DNA from: Actinomyces viscosus
Lineage (GTDB): Bacteria; Actinomycetota; Actinomycetes; Actinomycetales; Actinomycetaceae
DNA length: 64,000 nt
Assembly: GCF_900637975.1 (NCBI RefSeq)
Contig: NZ_LR134477.1
Span: 1,240,001-1,304,000, forward strand
Direction: 5' to 3'
Part shown: positions 37,732-47,533 of the stretch, piece by piece
Layout of the letters: every line of letters starts with the position of its first letter
Position numbering within the stretch: the stretch's first letter is position 1
The notes under the pieces: generated by a model
Databases searched by the model: none
What the model was told of the DNA's origin: nothing
What the model saw: only the letters and a program-made list of their open reading frames with translations
Position numbers and translations under genes: made by a program

Positions 37732-37832
37732 CCGACCAGTATGTCATCCGCCCCGCCCGGCCCTGTACCGCAGGCGTGTGGCATCGCTCCCGCCGGCACC
37801 GGGTCGCCTGGCCGGCCGGCTCGTCACCCAAC

Positions 37833-37868
37833 TGGCTGCTCGACCAGCTGCCAGACCGGCTGCCCGAC
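37833..37868. repeat. Three imperfect 12-bp tandem repeats
   Basis: tggctgctcgac, cagctgccagac and cggctgcccgac follow each other directly in the 148-bp gap between rseP and ispG. Could be chance in GC-rich DNA or a small leader element of ispG. Confidence 0.4.
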
Positions 37869-37879
37869 CGGCACTGGCC

Positions 37880-39214
37880 TCACAGTGGGGCCGCGATATC
37901 CACCCACACCAGGACCAGGGCCATGACGACGAGCAGGCCGAAGACGACCTGACCGAGTGGCAGCATCTTGGCGGTGTCCACCGGTCCCGGGTCGGGCTTC
38001 CCCTGCGCCTTGGCGATCATGCGCCGGATCCCCTCCCAGCAGGCTCCGGCCACGTGCCCGCCGTCCAGGGGCAGCAGCGGCACCAGGTTGAAGGCGAACA
38101 GCGCCAGGTTGAGGCTGCCCAGCAGCATGAGCATGCTGCTGACCCGCATCGACAGGGGGACCTCCCCGCCCCCGGCCGCGCCGCCGCTGGTGGCCTGTCC
38201 GGCCATGCGCCCCATGCCCACCAGGCCCACGACCCCGCTGTCGGCGCTGCGCTGCTCGATGCCCAGCCCGGCCTGGACGGCGTGGTAGAGCCCGACCGGA
38301 AGGGTGGCGATCGCCTTGACCGTGCCGCCGATGGCCTGACCGATGAGGCCCGGTATCTTGGCCGGGCTCTGCGGAATGGTTCCCAGGGACGGACCGATGC
38401 CCACGTAGGGGCGGGGCTCGGTGCGCACGGCGCCGGAGGCGTCCTTGACCGGAGAGCCCTGCGAGTCGAGGACGGTCCGCTGGGCCTCGACCGGGGTGAC
38501 GGTCACGGTGCGCCTCGCGCCGTCGCGCTCGACGACGACCTGGGTGGGGCTCGTTCCGCCGGCTGCGATCCGGGCCTGCAGCTCCTCCCAGGTGGAGACC
38601 TCGACCCCGCCCCAGGAGACGATCCGGTCGCCGGCCTCGATGCCGGCTGCGCTGGCGGGCCCGACCGGGTCGGAGTCCTGGCAGGGAGCGTCCGCGTCGA
38701 TGTTGGACGAGACGCAGGGCGCCACGGTCGCCAGCGTCGTCGTGCGCCCCGGGACGCCGACCACGCCGATGGCGACGGCCAGGAGCACGATCCCCAGGAG
38801 CAGGTTGGTGAGGATCCCCCCGGCCATGACGATCAGCTTCTTGGGCACGCTCAGAGTGTAGAAGGCGCGGTGCTCCTCGCCGGGCTGGATCTCCTCGAGG
38901 GCCTCGGCGCGCGCCTCACCGACCATGCCGAGGCTGCCGTCCTTGCGTCGTCGGTCCGGCTTTCCGGGTCTGGCCGGTGGCAGCATGCCGACGAGCTTGA
39001 CGTAGCCGCCCAGCCAGATGGCCTTGACGCCGTACTCGGTCTCGCCGCGCTTGACCGACCAGATCCTCGGGCCGAAGCCGATGAAGTACTCGGGCACCTT
39101 CACCCCGAACCTCTTGGCCGGGATCATGTGCCCGAGCTCGTGAAGGGCCACCGAGACACCGATCCCGATGACGAGGATGACGATGCCCAGGATGTAGGCC
39201 AGGGTGGTGCTCAC
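37880..39214 (-). CDS. rseP: Site-2 intramembrane zinc metalloprotease (RseP/Rip1 type)
   Basis: Cleaves membrane-spanning anti-sigma factors or signal-peptide remnants. 444 residues. Active site HELGH (His25, Glu26, His29) is in the first membrane helix. A PDZ domain lies around residues 180-260 (GPASAAGIEAGDRIVSWGG). The LDG motif is NLVPLLPLDGGH near 385, where the Asp is the third zinc ligand. GTG at 39214 overlaps the dxr stop by four bases and is preferred over the Arg-rich upstream extension. Mycobacterial Rip1 occupies the same dxr-rip1-ispG position. Confidence 0.95.
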   Translation of the reverse strand: MSTTLAYILGIVILVIGIGVSVALHELGHMIPAKRFGVKVPEYFIGFGPRIWSVKRGETEYGVKAIWLGGYVKLVGMLPPARPGKPDRRRKDGSLGMVGEARAEALEEIQPGEEHRAFYTLSVPKKLIVMAGGILTNLLLGIVLLAVAIGVVGVPGRTTTLATVAPCVSSNIDADAPCQDSDPVGPASAAGIEAGDRIVSWGGVEVSTWEELQARIAAGGTSPTQVVVERDGARRTVTVTPVEAQRTVLDSQGSPVKDASGAVRTEPRPYVGIGPSLGTIPQSPAKIPGLIGQAIGGTVKAIATLPVGLYHAVQAGLGIEQRSADSGVVGLVGMGRMAGQATSGGAAGGGEVPLSMRVSSMLMLLGSLNLALFAFNLVPLLPLDGGHVAGACWEGIRRMIAKAQGKPDPGPVDTAKMLPLGQVVFGLLVVMALVLVWVDIAAPL

Positions 39215-40512
39215 GAGTGCGTTCCTCCGTTTCGTGCCGCGATGAGCTCGTCGGCGCGGGTACGCGCCCAGGTCTCGGCGGCCAGGACGTCGTCGAGGCT
39301 CGGGGCGGCAAGGCCCTCGTGCTCGCCGACGACGGCCGCGTCGATCTCGACGATGTCCAGCCACTGGAGCCCACCGGCCAGGAAGGCGGCGACGGCCTGC
39401 TCGTTGGCGGCGTTGAGGACGGCCGGGTGGGTGGGTGAGGCCGCGACGGCGCTGCGGGCCAGGTCGACGGCGGGGAAGACCTCACCGTCCAGCGGCTCGA
39501 AGGCCCAGCTGACCGGCTCGCTCCAGCGGTTGGGCTCCACCAGGCCGGACAGGTCGGGGCGCTCGGGCCAGGTCAGTCCCAGGGCGATGGGCAGGCGCAT
39601 GTCGGGTGGCGAGGCCTGGGCGATGGTGGCGCCGTCGGTGAACTCGACCATGGAGTGGATGACGGACTGGGGGTGGACGACGACGTCGATCTGCTCGGGG
39701 GCGACGTCGAACAGGAGGTGGGCCTCGATGAGCTCGAGCCCCTTGTTGATGAGGGTCGAGGAGTTGATGGTCACCACTGGCCCCATGTCCCAGGTGGGAT
39801 GGTTGAGGGCGGCGGCCGCACCGATCCCCGTGAGCTCGGCGCGGCTCCTGCCGCGGAAGGGGCCGCCCGAGGCGGTCAGGACCAGCCGGCGCACCTCGCT
39901 GTGACCGCTGATGACGGTGCTGGTCAGTCCCTTCTCGTGACGGCCGCTGGCCAGCGCCTGGGCGATGGCGGAGTGCTCGGAGTCGACGGGGACGACCTGG
40001 CCGGGTCGGGTGAGTGACTGGCGGACCAGTGCTCCCCCGACGACGAGGGACTCCTTGTTGGCCAGGGCCAGGCGAGCCCCGCTGCGCAGGGCGGCCAGCG
40101 TGGGCAGCAGGCCCACGGAGCCCGTGATGCCGTTGACGACCGTGTCCTCGGGCCCGAGACCGGCGGCCTCGACCGCCGTCGTAGCGGCGTCGGGACCGGT
40201 GAGGATCGTGGTGACCGGGTCGGGGCGACCGGCCTCGGCGGCCGCGGCCGCCAGGGCGTCGCGCAGGCGGTCGGAGAGGTCCTCTCCCCCGCCGGTGACG
40301 GCCAGGACGGGGACCTCCCAGGTGATGGCCTGGCGGGCCAGGAGCTCCAGGCGCGATCCGCCGGCGGCCAGGGCGACCACTCGCGGGGCGTGCTTCCCCA
40401 GGCGGGAGAGGACCTCGAGGGTCTGGGTGCCGATCGACCCGGTGGATCCGAGCAGAACCAGTCGCCTGGGGGACTGGGGGGAATGGGAACGTGACGGTGC
40501 GTGGCCGGTCAT
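39211..40512 (-). CDS. dxr: 1-deoxy-D-xylulose-5-phosphate reductoisomerase
   Basis: Second enzyme of the MEP pathway and target of fosmidomycin. 433 residues. NADPH motif LLGSTGSIGTQTLEVL near residue 20, GITGSVGL, NKESLVVGG, TASGGPFRG, HPTWDMGPVVTINSSTL for substrate and metal binding. ATG at 40512 follows gaggaaa. Translationally coupled to rseP. A Ser/His-rich tail of about 16 residues precedes the domain. Confidence 0.97.
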   Translation of the reverse strand: MTGHAPSRSHSPQSPRRLVLLGSTGSIGTQTLEVLSRLGKHAPRVVALAAGGSRLELLARQAITWEVPVLAVTGGGEDLSDRLRDALAAAAAEAGRPDPVTTILTGPDAATTAVEAAGLGPEDTVVNGITGSVGLLPTLAALRSGARLALANKESLVVGGALVRQSLTRPGQVVPVDSEHSAIAQALASGRHEKGLTSTVISGHSEVRRLVLTASGGPFRGRSRAELTGIGAAAALNHPTWDMGPVVTINSSTLINKGLELIEAHLLFDVAPEQIDVVVHPQSVIHSMVEFTDGATIAQASPPDMRLPIALGLTWPERPDLSGLVEPNRWSEPVSWAFEPLDGEVFPAVDLARSAVAASPTHPAVLNAANEQAVAAFLAGGLQWLDIVEIDAAVVGEHEGLAAPSLDDVLAAETWARTRADELIAARNGGTHS

Positions 40513-40552
40513 GGGCGGCGGGTTTCCTCGGGACCTACGTGACTCTCTCGAC

Positions 40553-41098
40553 TCACTCGACGGACAGGAGCACCTCGACGACGCGCGCCAGGTAGCGGTC
40601 GACGCTGGGCTCCCCGTAGGCCTTGCTGCCGCGTGCCCGACGGAAGACCGCCCCGCGCACCTCACTGGAGGTCAGGGTGGTGTCGGAGTCGAAGTAGCCG
40701 GCGATGCGGTCCATGAGGGCGTCGACGTCGGTCTTGTCGTACCCCTGCCCGGAGGCCGGGGCGAAGCGCTCGCCGGCGGGGCGCAGGAGGCGCGGGTACA
40801 GGGTGGTGGCGAGCTGGGTGACCTGGTCCATCCAGGCCTGACGGCCCTTCTTGGCCACGAAGGCGGCGCGCCGGCGCTGAAGGAAGGCGGCCTCGAGCCG
40901 GTCGAGGGCGGCGTCCACGGCCTGGGGCTGGTAGCCGCGCAGGACCACGTCGAAGGCGACGGTACGCACGCCCTCGGAGTCCATCTCGTCGAGCTCACCG
41001 GCGTCATAGATCTCGTGAGCCGTCTCGAAGTAGCGGTCGACCTGCTCGGGGCGGTAGCCCGGTCGCAGGAGCGCTGACTTGGGGAACATGTCGCTCAT
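40553..41098 (-). CDS. DivIVA-domain protein
   Basis: 181 residues. Three copies of the short DivIVA-type motif are seen: [14 protein letters not shown] near 14, [15 protein letters not shown] near 55 and [18 protein letters not shown] near 118. The long coiled coil of true DivIVA/Wag31 is missing, so this is a short membrane-curvature or scaffold-type relative of unknown role. Its ATG overlaps the rlmN stop by four bases and dxr follows 40 bp after its stop, suggesting one operon cdsA-rlmN-divIVA-like-dxr-rseP-ispG. Confidence 0.85.
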   Translation of the reverse strand: MSDMFPKSALLRPGYRPEQVDRYFETAHEIYDAGELDEMDSEGVRTVAFDVVLRGYQPQAVDAALDRLEAAFLQRRRAAFVAKKGRQAWMDQVTQLATTLYPRLLRPAGERFAPASGQGYDKTDVDALMDRIAGYFDSDTTLTSSEVRGAVFRRARGSKAYGEPSVDRYLARVVEVLLSVE

Positions 41099-42357
41099 GT
41101 CGTCTTAGCCCTCTCCTGGTTGAGTACCTCGGTCGCGAGCTGACCGCAGGCACCGTCGATGTCGCTGCCTCGAGTGTCTCGCACTGTCGTGGTAATTCCG
41201 GCACGCCGAAGCGTGTCGACGAACATATCCTGAACCGCAACCTCCGAGCAGGTCCAGATGGAGCCCGGCGTCGGGTTGAGCGGGATGGGGTTGACATGGG
41301 CCCATCCGGTGTCCCTGCGGTTGAGCTCGTCGGCGAGCAGCTGGGCGCGCCAGGCGTGGTCGTTCATGTCCTTGATGAGCGCGTACTCGATGGACACGCG
41401 TCGACCGGTGGCCAGGAAGTAGTCGTGGGCGGCGTCGAGCAGCTCGCCGACCTTCCACTTGGAGTTGACGGGGATGAGCTCATCGCGCAACTCGTCGTCG
41501 GGGGCGTGCAGGGAGACGGCCAGGGTCACCGGCAGGCCCTCGCCGGCGAGCCGGCGGATGAGGGGGACCAGCCCCACCGTGGAGACCGTGATGCCGCGGG
41601 CCGACATGCCGAAGCCCTCGGGGGCCGGGTCAATGAGCCGATGGAGGGCGCCGACGACGTTCTTGTAGTTGACCATCGGCTCGCCCATGCCCATGAAGAC
41701 CACGTTGGACAGGCGCGCCGGCCCCACGGTCAGGTCGCCGGCGGCGGAGGTCTGAGCGGCGTGGCGCACCTGCTCGACGATCTCCGCGGTGGACAGGTTG
41801 CGGGTCAGGCCCATCTGTCCGGTGGCGCAGAAGGGGCAGGCCATGCCGCAGCCGGCCTGGGAGGACACGCACAGGGTGGTGCGGTCCTTGTAGCGCATGA
41901 GGACGCTCTCGACGCGGACGCCGTCGTGCAGCTCCCACAGGTGCTTGATGGTGCGTCCGCCGTCGGCGCGCAGAGCGCGCACCGGGGTGATGAGCTCGGG
42001 CAGCAGTTCGGCGCACAGCTGCTCGCGCTGGGAGGCGGGCAGGTCGGTCATGTCCGCGCTGTCGCGGGTGAAGTGCGTGAAGTAGTGGCGGGAGAGCTGA
42101 TCGGCCCGGAAGGAGGGCAGTCCCGAGTCCTTGCAGGCTGCCTTGCGCCCGGCCAGGTCGAGATCGGCCAGGTGACGGGGAGCCTTGCCGCGCGCCGCCG
42201 GTACGGCGAAGGAGAGTCGCGGCCTGGCGTCGGGGCTGGTGGCTCCCTCCGGCGGCTGGTCGGTGGGCATGACCTGAACCTGCCCGTGAGCCGGCCGCCC
42301 GGTGATGCTGACGGGCTGCGGGCGCCGGTGGCGCTGCTGTACTCGCGAAGGACTCAC
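41095..42357 (-). CDS. rlmN: 23S rRNA (adenine2503-C2)-methyltransferase
   Basis: Radical-SAM enzyme methylating A2503 of 23S rRNA and A37 of some tRNAs. 420 residues. The 4Fe-4S motif is CGMACPFC, with [26 protein letters not shown] and SLHAPDD; the second catalytic Cys is in GACGQLA near the C-terminus. GTG at 42357 has a gaggag site seven bases upstream and is preferred over the internal Met30, although the first 60 residues look unstructured. Confidence 0.96.
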   Translation of the reverse strand: MSPSRVQQRHRRPQPVSITGRPAHGQVQVMPTDQPPEGATSPDARPRLSFAVPAARGKAPRHLADLDLAGRKAACKDSGLPSFRADQLSRHYFTHFTRDSADMTDLPASQREQLCAELLPELITPVRALRADGGRTIKHLWELHDGVRVESVLMRYKDRTTLCVSSQAGCGMACPFCATGQMGLTRNLSTAEIVEQVRHAAQTSAAGDLTVGPARLSNVVFMGMGEPMVNYKNVVGALHRLIDPAPEGFGMSARGITVSTVGLVPLIRRLAGEGLPVTLAVSLHAPDDELRDELIPVNSKWKVGELLDAAHDYFLATGRRVSIEYALIKDMNDHAWRAQLLADELNRRDTGWAHVNPIPLNPTPGSIWTCSEVAVQDMFVDTLRRAGITTTVRDTRGSDIDGACGQLATEVLNQERAKTT

Positions 42358-42429
42358 GCTCGTGCTCCTCGTGTCCCGGGGCTGGGGAGGGCCGGGCTGG
42401 TCGATAGGGGTGGGTGCGGCATGCAGTCC

Positions 42430-43368
42430 CTATTTCACCAGGAGGGTGAAGGCGTAGACAAGTGGAGCGGCCACGAGGATGGAGTCGAGCCGATCCATGA
42501 TTCCTCCGTGTCCGGGCAGGAGGGTGCCCATGTCCTTGAGCCCCAGGTCGCGCTTGAGCAGGGACTCCCCCAGGTCACCCAGGGTGGAGACGATCACGGT
42601 GCAGGCGCCCAGCGCGGCCCCGGCCCACCAGGGGCCGCCGATGGCCCACACGCACCCGGCCCCGGTGGCCACAGCCGCGAGAAGCGAGCCCATGACTCCC
42701 TCCCAGGACTTCTTGGGCGAGACCGAGGGGGCCAGGGGATGGCGGCCGAAGGTGATGCCCGCGAGCCACCCGCCGGTGTCGTTGGCGGCCGCCAGGGCGA
42801 TGAGCATCATGACTTTTCCCACTCCGTGATCCTGGACCAGGAGCAGGACGGCGAAGCCGGCCAGGTAGGGCAGGTAGGTGGCGGCGAAGACCGAGGCGGC
42901 AGCGGCGCTGGAGCGGGAGCGCCGGACCTCGTCGTGGGCCTCGGTGCGGGGGATGTCGTGGCCGGCCTGCTCCAGGACGGTGCCGGTCTCCGCCTCCGCC
43001 TGGTCCATGAAGCTCCACAGGACGCAGGCTCCGGCGGTGGCCACGTAGGCCCCGAAGGCCGCCTCCGCTCCCAGCTCCCAGGCGCACACGGAGATGCCCA
43101 GGGTCCCCAGCCACAGGGGCGCCAGCGGCAGGCGGATGCTCTTGCGGGCGAAGGCCGCCGCCAGCTCCCACAGCGCCCCGCAGACGGCCAGCACGGCGAC
43201 GCCCACGAAGATGACCTTGTAGAAGACCAGGGATCCCAGGACCACGGCGATGAGGACAACCGCCACCCCGACGGCGGCGGGCAGGTTGCGCCCTGCCCGC
43301 CCGGTGGCGGGCAGGGGGTCGTGGTTGCGCGTGGGGCGCGGGTTCAGCAGGGTCGTCACGGGGCTCAC
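42430..43368 (-). CDS. cdsA: Phosphatidate cytidylyltransferase
   Basis: Makes CDP-diacylglycerol, precursor of all phospholipids. 312 residues with about eight membrane segments. The C-terminal CDS signature is complete: SPKKSWEG, then SLLKRDLGLKD and PGHGGIMDRLDS. A 25-residue Pro/Arg-rich cytoplasmic tail comes first. It lies 66 bp after frr, in the usual pyrH-frr-cdsA order. Confidence 0.96.
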   Translation of the reverse strand: MSPVTTLLNPRPTRNHDPLPATGRAGRNLPAAVGVAVVLIAVVLGSLVFYKVIFVGVAVLAVCGALWELAAAFARKSIRLPLAPLWLGTLGISVCAWELGAEAAFGAYVATAGACVLWSFMDQAEAETGTVLEQAGHDIPRTEAHDEVRRSRSSAAAASVFAATYLPYLAGFAVLLLVQDHGVGKVMMLIALAAANDTGGWLAGITFGRHPLAPSVSPKKSWEGVMGSLLAAVATGAGCVWAIGGPWWAGAALGACTVIVSTLGDLGESLLKRDLGLKDMGTLLPGHGGIMDRLDSILVAAPLVYAFTLLVK

Positions 43369-43434
43369 AGGGGTCGGCGGGACAGGGGCGGGATACCGGC
43401 GCGCACAGGCTCGGCGGCTCCCGGGGTCGAGGGA

Positions 43435-43992
43435 TCAGACCTCGAGGAGCTCGCTCTCCTTGGCGCTCAGGGCGGCGTCGATCTGCTCGACGAATCGCTT
43501 GGTGAGGCCGTCGAGCTCGTGCTCGGCGCGCTTGACGTCGTCCTCGCCGGCCTCGCCGTCCTTCTTGATGGCCTCGAGCTCCTTCTTGGCCTTGCCGCGG
43601 ATGCCGCGCACCTGGACGCGGGAGTCCTCGGCGCGGGAGCGGGCGAGCTTGACGTAGTCCTTACGGCGCTCCTCGGTCAGGGCCGGCAGGGTGACGCGGA
43701 TGACGGTGCCGTCGTCGGTGGGGTTGACGCCGAGGTCGGACTCGCGGATGGCGGAGACGATGTCCTTCATGGCGGAGCGGTCGAAGGGGCTGACCAGGAC
43801 GGTGCGGGCCTCGGGGATCGTCAGGGAGGCGAGCTGCTGGAGCGGGGTGGGGGCGCCGTAGTAGTCCACCACGATCCCGTTGAACATCGAGGGGTTGGCG
43901 CGGCCGGTGCGGATGGAGGCGAGCTCGCTCTTGGCGGCCTGAAGGGCCTTGTCCATCTTGTCCTCGGCCTCGAGCATGACGTCGTCGATCAT
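43435..43992 (-). CDS. frr: Ribosome recycling factor
   Basis: Splits post-termination ribosomes with EF-G. 185 residues, standard length. SIRTGRANPSMFNGIVVDYYG, QLASLTIPEARTVLV, PFDRSAMKDI and the C-terminal helix ending SAKESELLEV are all conserved. ATG at 43992 follows aaaggaag; an upstream in-frame extension is unsupported. 154 bp separate it from pyrH. Confidence 0.98.
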   Translation of the reverse strand: MIDDVMLEAEDKMDKALQAAKSELASIRTGRANPSMFNGIVVDYYGAPTPLQQLASLTIPEARTVLVSPFDRSAMKDIVSAIRESDLGVNPTDDGTVIRVTLPALTEERRKDYVKLARSRAEDSRVQVRGIRGKAKKELEAIKKDGEAGEDDVKRAEHELDGLTKRFVEQIDAALSAKESELLEV

Positions 43993-44146
43993 GGTGCTTC
44001 CTTTGCTGGGGCGGTCGTGGGTTCGTAGGTCGTTGTCGGCCATCGCGGGGATGGCGGCGGGTTCTCAAGGTGTGGTGGTCATCCGCGTGGTGGCGGACGC
44101 GCGCCCGAGCGGGTCCGTCGTCGGTCCCGTGCAGAGCGGCGCCGGG

Positions 44147-44899
44147 TCAGTTGCAGCTGACGAGCGTCCCGATTCTCTCACCCAGGAGGGCGCGAGTGAT
44201 ATTGCCGGGCTCCCCCATGCCGAAGACGCGCATGGTCAGGCCGTTGTCGCGGCACAGGGCGAAGGCGGAGGCGTCGACCACCTGGAGGCCGTCGGCCAGG
44301 GCCCGCTCGTAGGTGAGGTGGTCGAGGCGCTGGGCGTCGGGGTGCTTGCGGGGATCGGCGGTGTAGACGCCGTCGACCCCGTTCTTGCCCACGAGCAGCT
44401 CGTCGCAGTGCGTCTCCAGGGCCCGCTGGGCCGAGACCGTGTCCGTGGAGAAGTAGGGCAGGCCGGCACCGGCGCCGAAGACGACGACGCGGTTCTTCTC
44501 CATGTGGCGGATGGCGCGCAGGGGGATGTAGGACTCGGCGACCTGCCCCATGGCGATGGCGGTCTGGACGCGGGCGGGCACGCCCGCCTTCTCGATGAAG
44601 TCCTGGAGGGCCAGGGCGTTCATGACGGTGCCCAGCATGCCCATGTAGTCGGCGCGGGCACGGTCCATGCCCCTCGATGAGAGCTCGGCGCCGCGGAAGA
44701 AGTTTCCGCCTCCGACGACGACGGAGACCTGGACGCCGGCGCGGACGGCGTCGGCGATCTGACGGGCGGCGTCGGAGACGACGTCGGGGTCCAGCCCTAT
44801 CGATCCGCCGCCGAAGACCTCACCGGAGAGCTTGAGCAGAACACGTCTGGGGTGCGTGCCGTGGGCGACGCGGTCGTCACGAGCCGGTTCCTGACTCAT
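44147..44899 (-). CDS. pyrH: UMP kinase
   Basis: Phosphorylates UMP to UDP; bacterial amino-acid-kinase fold, hexameric and regulated by GTP/UTP in the family. 250 residues. [37 protein letters not shown], GTGxP-like [13 protein letters not shown] and [16 protein letters not shown] are present. ATG at 44899 follows aggag ten bases upstream. Upstream lies the tsf terminator hairpin, so pyrH probably has its own promoter in 44900-45080. Confidence 0.97.
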   Translation of the reverse strand: MSQEPARDDRVAHGTHPRRVLLKLSGEVFGGGSIGLDPDVVSDAARQIADAVRAGVQVSVVVGGGNFFRGAELSSRGMDRARADYMGMLGTVMNALALQDFIEKAGVPARVQTAIAMGQVAESYIPLRAIRHMEKNRVVVFGAGAGLPYFSTDTVSAQRALETHCDELLVGKNGVDGVYTADPRKHPDAQRLDHLTYERALADGLQVVDASAFALCRDNGLTMRVFGMGEPGNITRALLGERIGTLVSCN

Positions 44900-45082
44900 T
44901 GCGTGATGTCTCCTGGGGTCGGTGGGCAGGCTTCGCACAGCCTACCCCGTCCGCGAGAGCGCCGGGCCCCGATGAGGCTCACCCCTGACGGTCAGACACG
45001 CCATGGGACTATGCCCCATGACACGTCCCGGAGCGGGCCCCGGCCCCGCCACGGTGACTGGGGACTCTGGGGGCTAACGAGA

Positions 45083-45123
45083 CGGGGCGGGGCCATGAGC
45101 ATGGTGCTCGTGACCCCGCCCCG
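45083..45123 (-). terminator. Hairpin terminator downstream of tsf
   Basis: 19-base arms (45083-45101 and 45105-45123) with two mismatches and a 3-base loop; the outer ggggcgggg/ccccgcccc part is perfect. It lies 62 bp past the tsf stop. Confidence 0.75.
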
Positions 45124-45185
45124 GATGTCTCCGCCGGTCCGACGACGCAGGCTGCTGGCCGGCGAACCGGACTGGCGCGAGTGGG

Positions 45186-46025
45186 TCAGGCGCCGACGCG
45201 GAAGCGGACGAATCCGGTCAGCTCACCGCCGGTGGCCTCGACGACCTTGCCGACCGTGGTCTTGGGGTCCTTGGCGAAGGCCTGGTCGACCAGGACATTC
45301 TCCTTGAAGAATCCGCCCAGGCGGCCCTCGACGATCTTGGGGATGGCCTTCTCGGGCTTGCCCTCGGCGCGGGTGGACTCCTCGGCGATGGCGCGCTCCT
45401 TGTCCACGACCTCGGCCGGGACGTCGTCGCGGGTGGCGTAGTCCGGGGAGTAGGCGGCGATGTGCATGGCGACGTCGTGGGCCACCTCGGCGGCCTTGGC
45501 GTCGGTGCCCACCAGGACGCCGACCTGGGCGGGCAGGTCGGGGTTGGTGCGGTGCAGGTAGAGCTCGATCTTGTCGGCCTCGATGCGGCCGACGCGACGC
45601 ACGACGATCTTCTCGCCGATGACGGCCTGCATGCCGTCGGTGAGCTCCTTGACGGTGGAGCCGTCGACCTCGACCTCGGCCAGGGCCTCGGCGTCGGTGG
45701 CGCCGGAGGCGAGGGCGGCGGTGAGGACCTGCTCGGCGTAGTCGAGGAACTTCTGGTTCTTGGCCACGAAGTCGGTCTCGGCGTTGATCTCGACGAGGAC
45801 GCCGACCTGGCCGTCGCCGGAGTCGACGACCTTGGCGGCGATGAGGCCGGCGGAGGCGGCGCGGCCCTCGCGCTTGGCAATGCCCTTGAGGCCCTTGACG
45901 CGGATGATCTCGATGGCCTTCTCGGCGTCGCCCTCGGCCTCGTCGAGGGCCTTCTTGACGTCGAGCATGCCGGCGCCGGTCTTCTCGCGCAGCGCCTTGA
46001 TGTCAGCGGTGGTGTAGTTCGCCAT
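45186..46025 (-). CDS. tsf: Elongation factor Ts
   Basis: Guanine-nucleotide exchange factor for EF-Tu. 279 residues. N-terminal UBA-like domain (TTADIKALREKTGAGMLDVK), then the TDFVAKN motif of the core and GKVVEATGGELTGFVRFRVG at the end. Downstream of rpsB by 115 bp, with a hairpin in the gap. Together they are the standard rpsB-tsf pair. Confidence 0.98.
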   Translation of the reverse strand: MANYTTADIKALREKTGAGMLDVKKALDEAEGDAEKAIEIIRVKGLKGIAKREGRAASAGLIAAKVVDSGDGQVGVLVEINAETDFVAKNQKFLDYAEQVLTAALASGATDAEALAEVEVDGSTVKELTDGMQAVIGEKIVVRRVGRIEADKIELYLHRTNPDLPAQVGVLVGTDAKAAEVAHDVAMHIAAYSPDYATRDDVPAEVVDKERAIAEESTRAEGKPEKAIPKIVEGRLGGFFKENVLVDQAFAKDPKTTVGKVVEATGGELTGFVRFRVGA

Positions 46026-46083
46026 GAATGTCTCCTGGTCAGTCAGTGACTAATAGACGTGTGAAAAAGGACGTGTGAAAGGT

Positions 46084-46114
46084 GTTCACAGCGCGCGGAC
46101 GCCACGCTGTGAAC
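46084..46114 (-). terminator. Hairpin between rpsB and tsf
   Basis: Perfect 10-bp arms gttcacagcg / cgctgtgaac around an 11-base loop. In other bacteria an attenuator between rpsB and tsf sets relative expression; that role here is inference. Confidence 0.55.
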
Positions 46115-46140
46115 GAGGAGGTGGGCGGAGATGCCCGGAC

Positions 46141-47025
46141 TCAGGCCTGCTCGGCGGCGGGTGCCTCGGCGGCGACCTCGGCAGCAGCCTCAGCGGTCTC
46201 CGCGGCGGCCTCAGCAGCGACCTCGGTGGCCTCGGCGGCCTCGGCCCCGGCGAGGAGCTGGGCCTCCCACTCGGGCAGCGGCTCGGCGTCGGCGGGAGCG
46301 ACCTCGGCCTCCTCACCGGTGCGGGCGCGTCCGCCGGAGCGGGCCAGCAGGCCCTCAGCGGTGGCGTCGGCGACGACACGGGTGAGCAGGGTGACGGCGC
46401 GGATGGCGTCATCGTTGCCGGGGATGCCGTAGGTGGCCTCGTCCGGGTCGCAGTTGGTGTCCAGGATGGCGATGACCGGGATCCCGAGCTTCTGGGCCTC
46501 GGAGATGGCCAGGTGCTCCTTCTTGGTGTCCACGACCCACACGGCCGCGGGGAGCTTGCTCATGTCGCGGATACCGCCCAGGGTGCGCTGGAGCTTGTCC
46601 TTCTCGCGGCGCATCATGAGCAGCTCCTTCTTGGTGTGGCCGGAGCCGGCCACGTCGTCGAAGTCGATCTGCTCGAGCTCCTTCATGCGGTCCAGGCGGG
46701 CGCGCACGGTGGAGAAGTTGGTGAGCATGCCGCCCAGCCAGCGCTGGTTGACGTAGGGCATGCCGACGCGCTGGGCCTGCTCGGCCACGGCGGCCTGGGC
46801 CTGCTTCTTGGTTCCGACGAACAGGATGTTGCCGCCGCGAGCGACGATCTCCTTGACGAAGTCGTAGGCGGTGTTGATGCCCTCAATGGACTGCTGGAGG
46901 TCGATGATGTAGATGCCGTTGCGCTCGGTGAGGATGAAGCGCTTCATCTTGGGGTTCCAGCGACGGGTCTGGTGCCCGAAGTGGACACCGCTGTCAAGGA
47001 GCTGGCGCATGGTGACGACGGCCAT
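46141..47025 (-). CDS. rpsB: 30S ribosomal protein S2
   Basis: 294 residues. [43 protein letters not shown], and [14 protein letters not shown] are all conserved S2 segments. The last 60 residues form an Ala/Glu-rich low-complexity tail (the [20 protein letters not shown] stretch) that extends beyond the usual S2 core and is common in actinobacteria. ATG at 47025 follows a ggaaggacc site. Confidence 0.98.
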   Translation of the reverse strand: MAVVTMRQLLDSGVHFGHQTRRWNPKMKRFILTERNGIYIIDLQQSIEGINTAYDFVKEIVARGGNILFVGTKKQAQAAVAEQAQRVGMPYVNQRWLGGMLTNFSTVRARLDRMKELEQIDFDDVAGSGHTKKELLMMRREKDKLQRTLGGIRDMSKLPAAVWVVDTKKEHLAISEAQKLGIPVIAILDTNCDPDEATYGIPGNDDAIRAVTLLTRVVADATAEGLLARSGGRARTGEEAEVAPADAEPLPEWEAQLLAGAEAAEATEVAAEAAAETAEAAAEVAAEAPAAEQA

Positions 47026-47533
47026 GACGGTCCTTCCGTGTGAGCCGAGAGGTTGCTCGACGCACGATCATTCGGGGGACGGCTGAGCAGCGCGCTCGGG
47101 CGCGTCCCGGGTTTGTTTCTCTGGGTTGTTCCCCGTGGTTCCGCACGCCTTGAGGGCGTACGCCCAGCCGGTGACCGGCTGATACTGATGCGGATGGGGC
47201 CTGGTGCCCGCGACGCACGGCCACCCGCTCACCGTGGTAAAAACCTGATGATCGGGACCGCGACCGTGTCGCCCGGAGGGACGTCCTGAGGTACCCGAGG
47301 TACTCAGGTGCAGGCACGCGAAGTCAGCATTCCGGGCCCGTCTCCCGCTGACGCCGGAGCGATCCGCAGAATGCTGCGGAGGCGAGGTTACCACAGGGCC
47401 GGGTCGGCTGCCGAGGCCGATTCGGCGGAATTCGGAGTCGTCCCGGTCACCACAGGCCGCCTCCTGAGAGGGTTTTCCACAGGGCCGACGACGCACTCGG
47501 CGGGAGGGGTCGGGCGGCGCGCACCCTGATGAC
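47026..47533. other. 508-bp divergent region between rpsB and the M23 peptidase gene
   Basis: No gene seen. Several hairpins are present: agccggt-g-accggct (47166-47180), a bulged cctgaggtac/gtactcagg stem near 47288-47311, and a perfect tccgcag/ctgcgga (47363-47380). The sequence ccacagg(g)ccg occurs three times (near 47391, 47450 and 47477). The rpsB side probably includes a structured leader; I could not place promoters with confidence. Confidence 0.4.

Noticed and set aside
47473..47481. DnaA-box-like ttttccaca
   Set aside because: A single match to the 9-base consensus; no cluster, no dnaA/dnaN and no AT-rich unwinding region.
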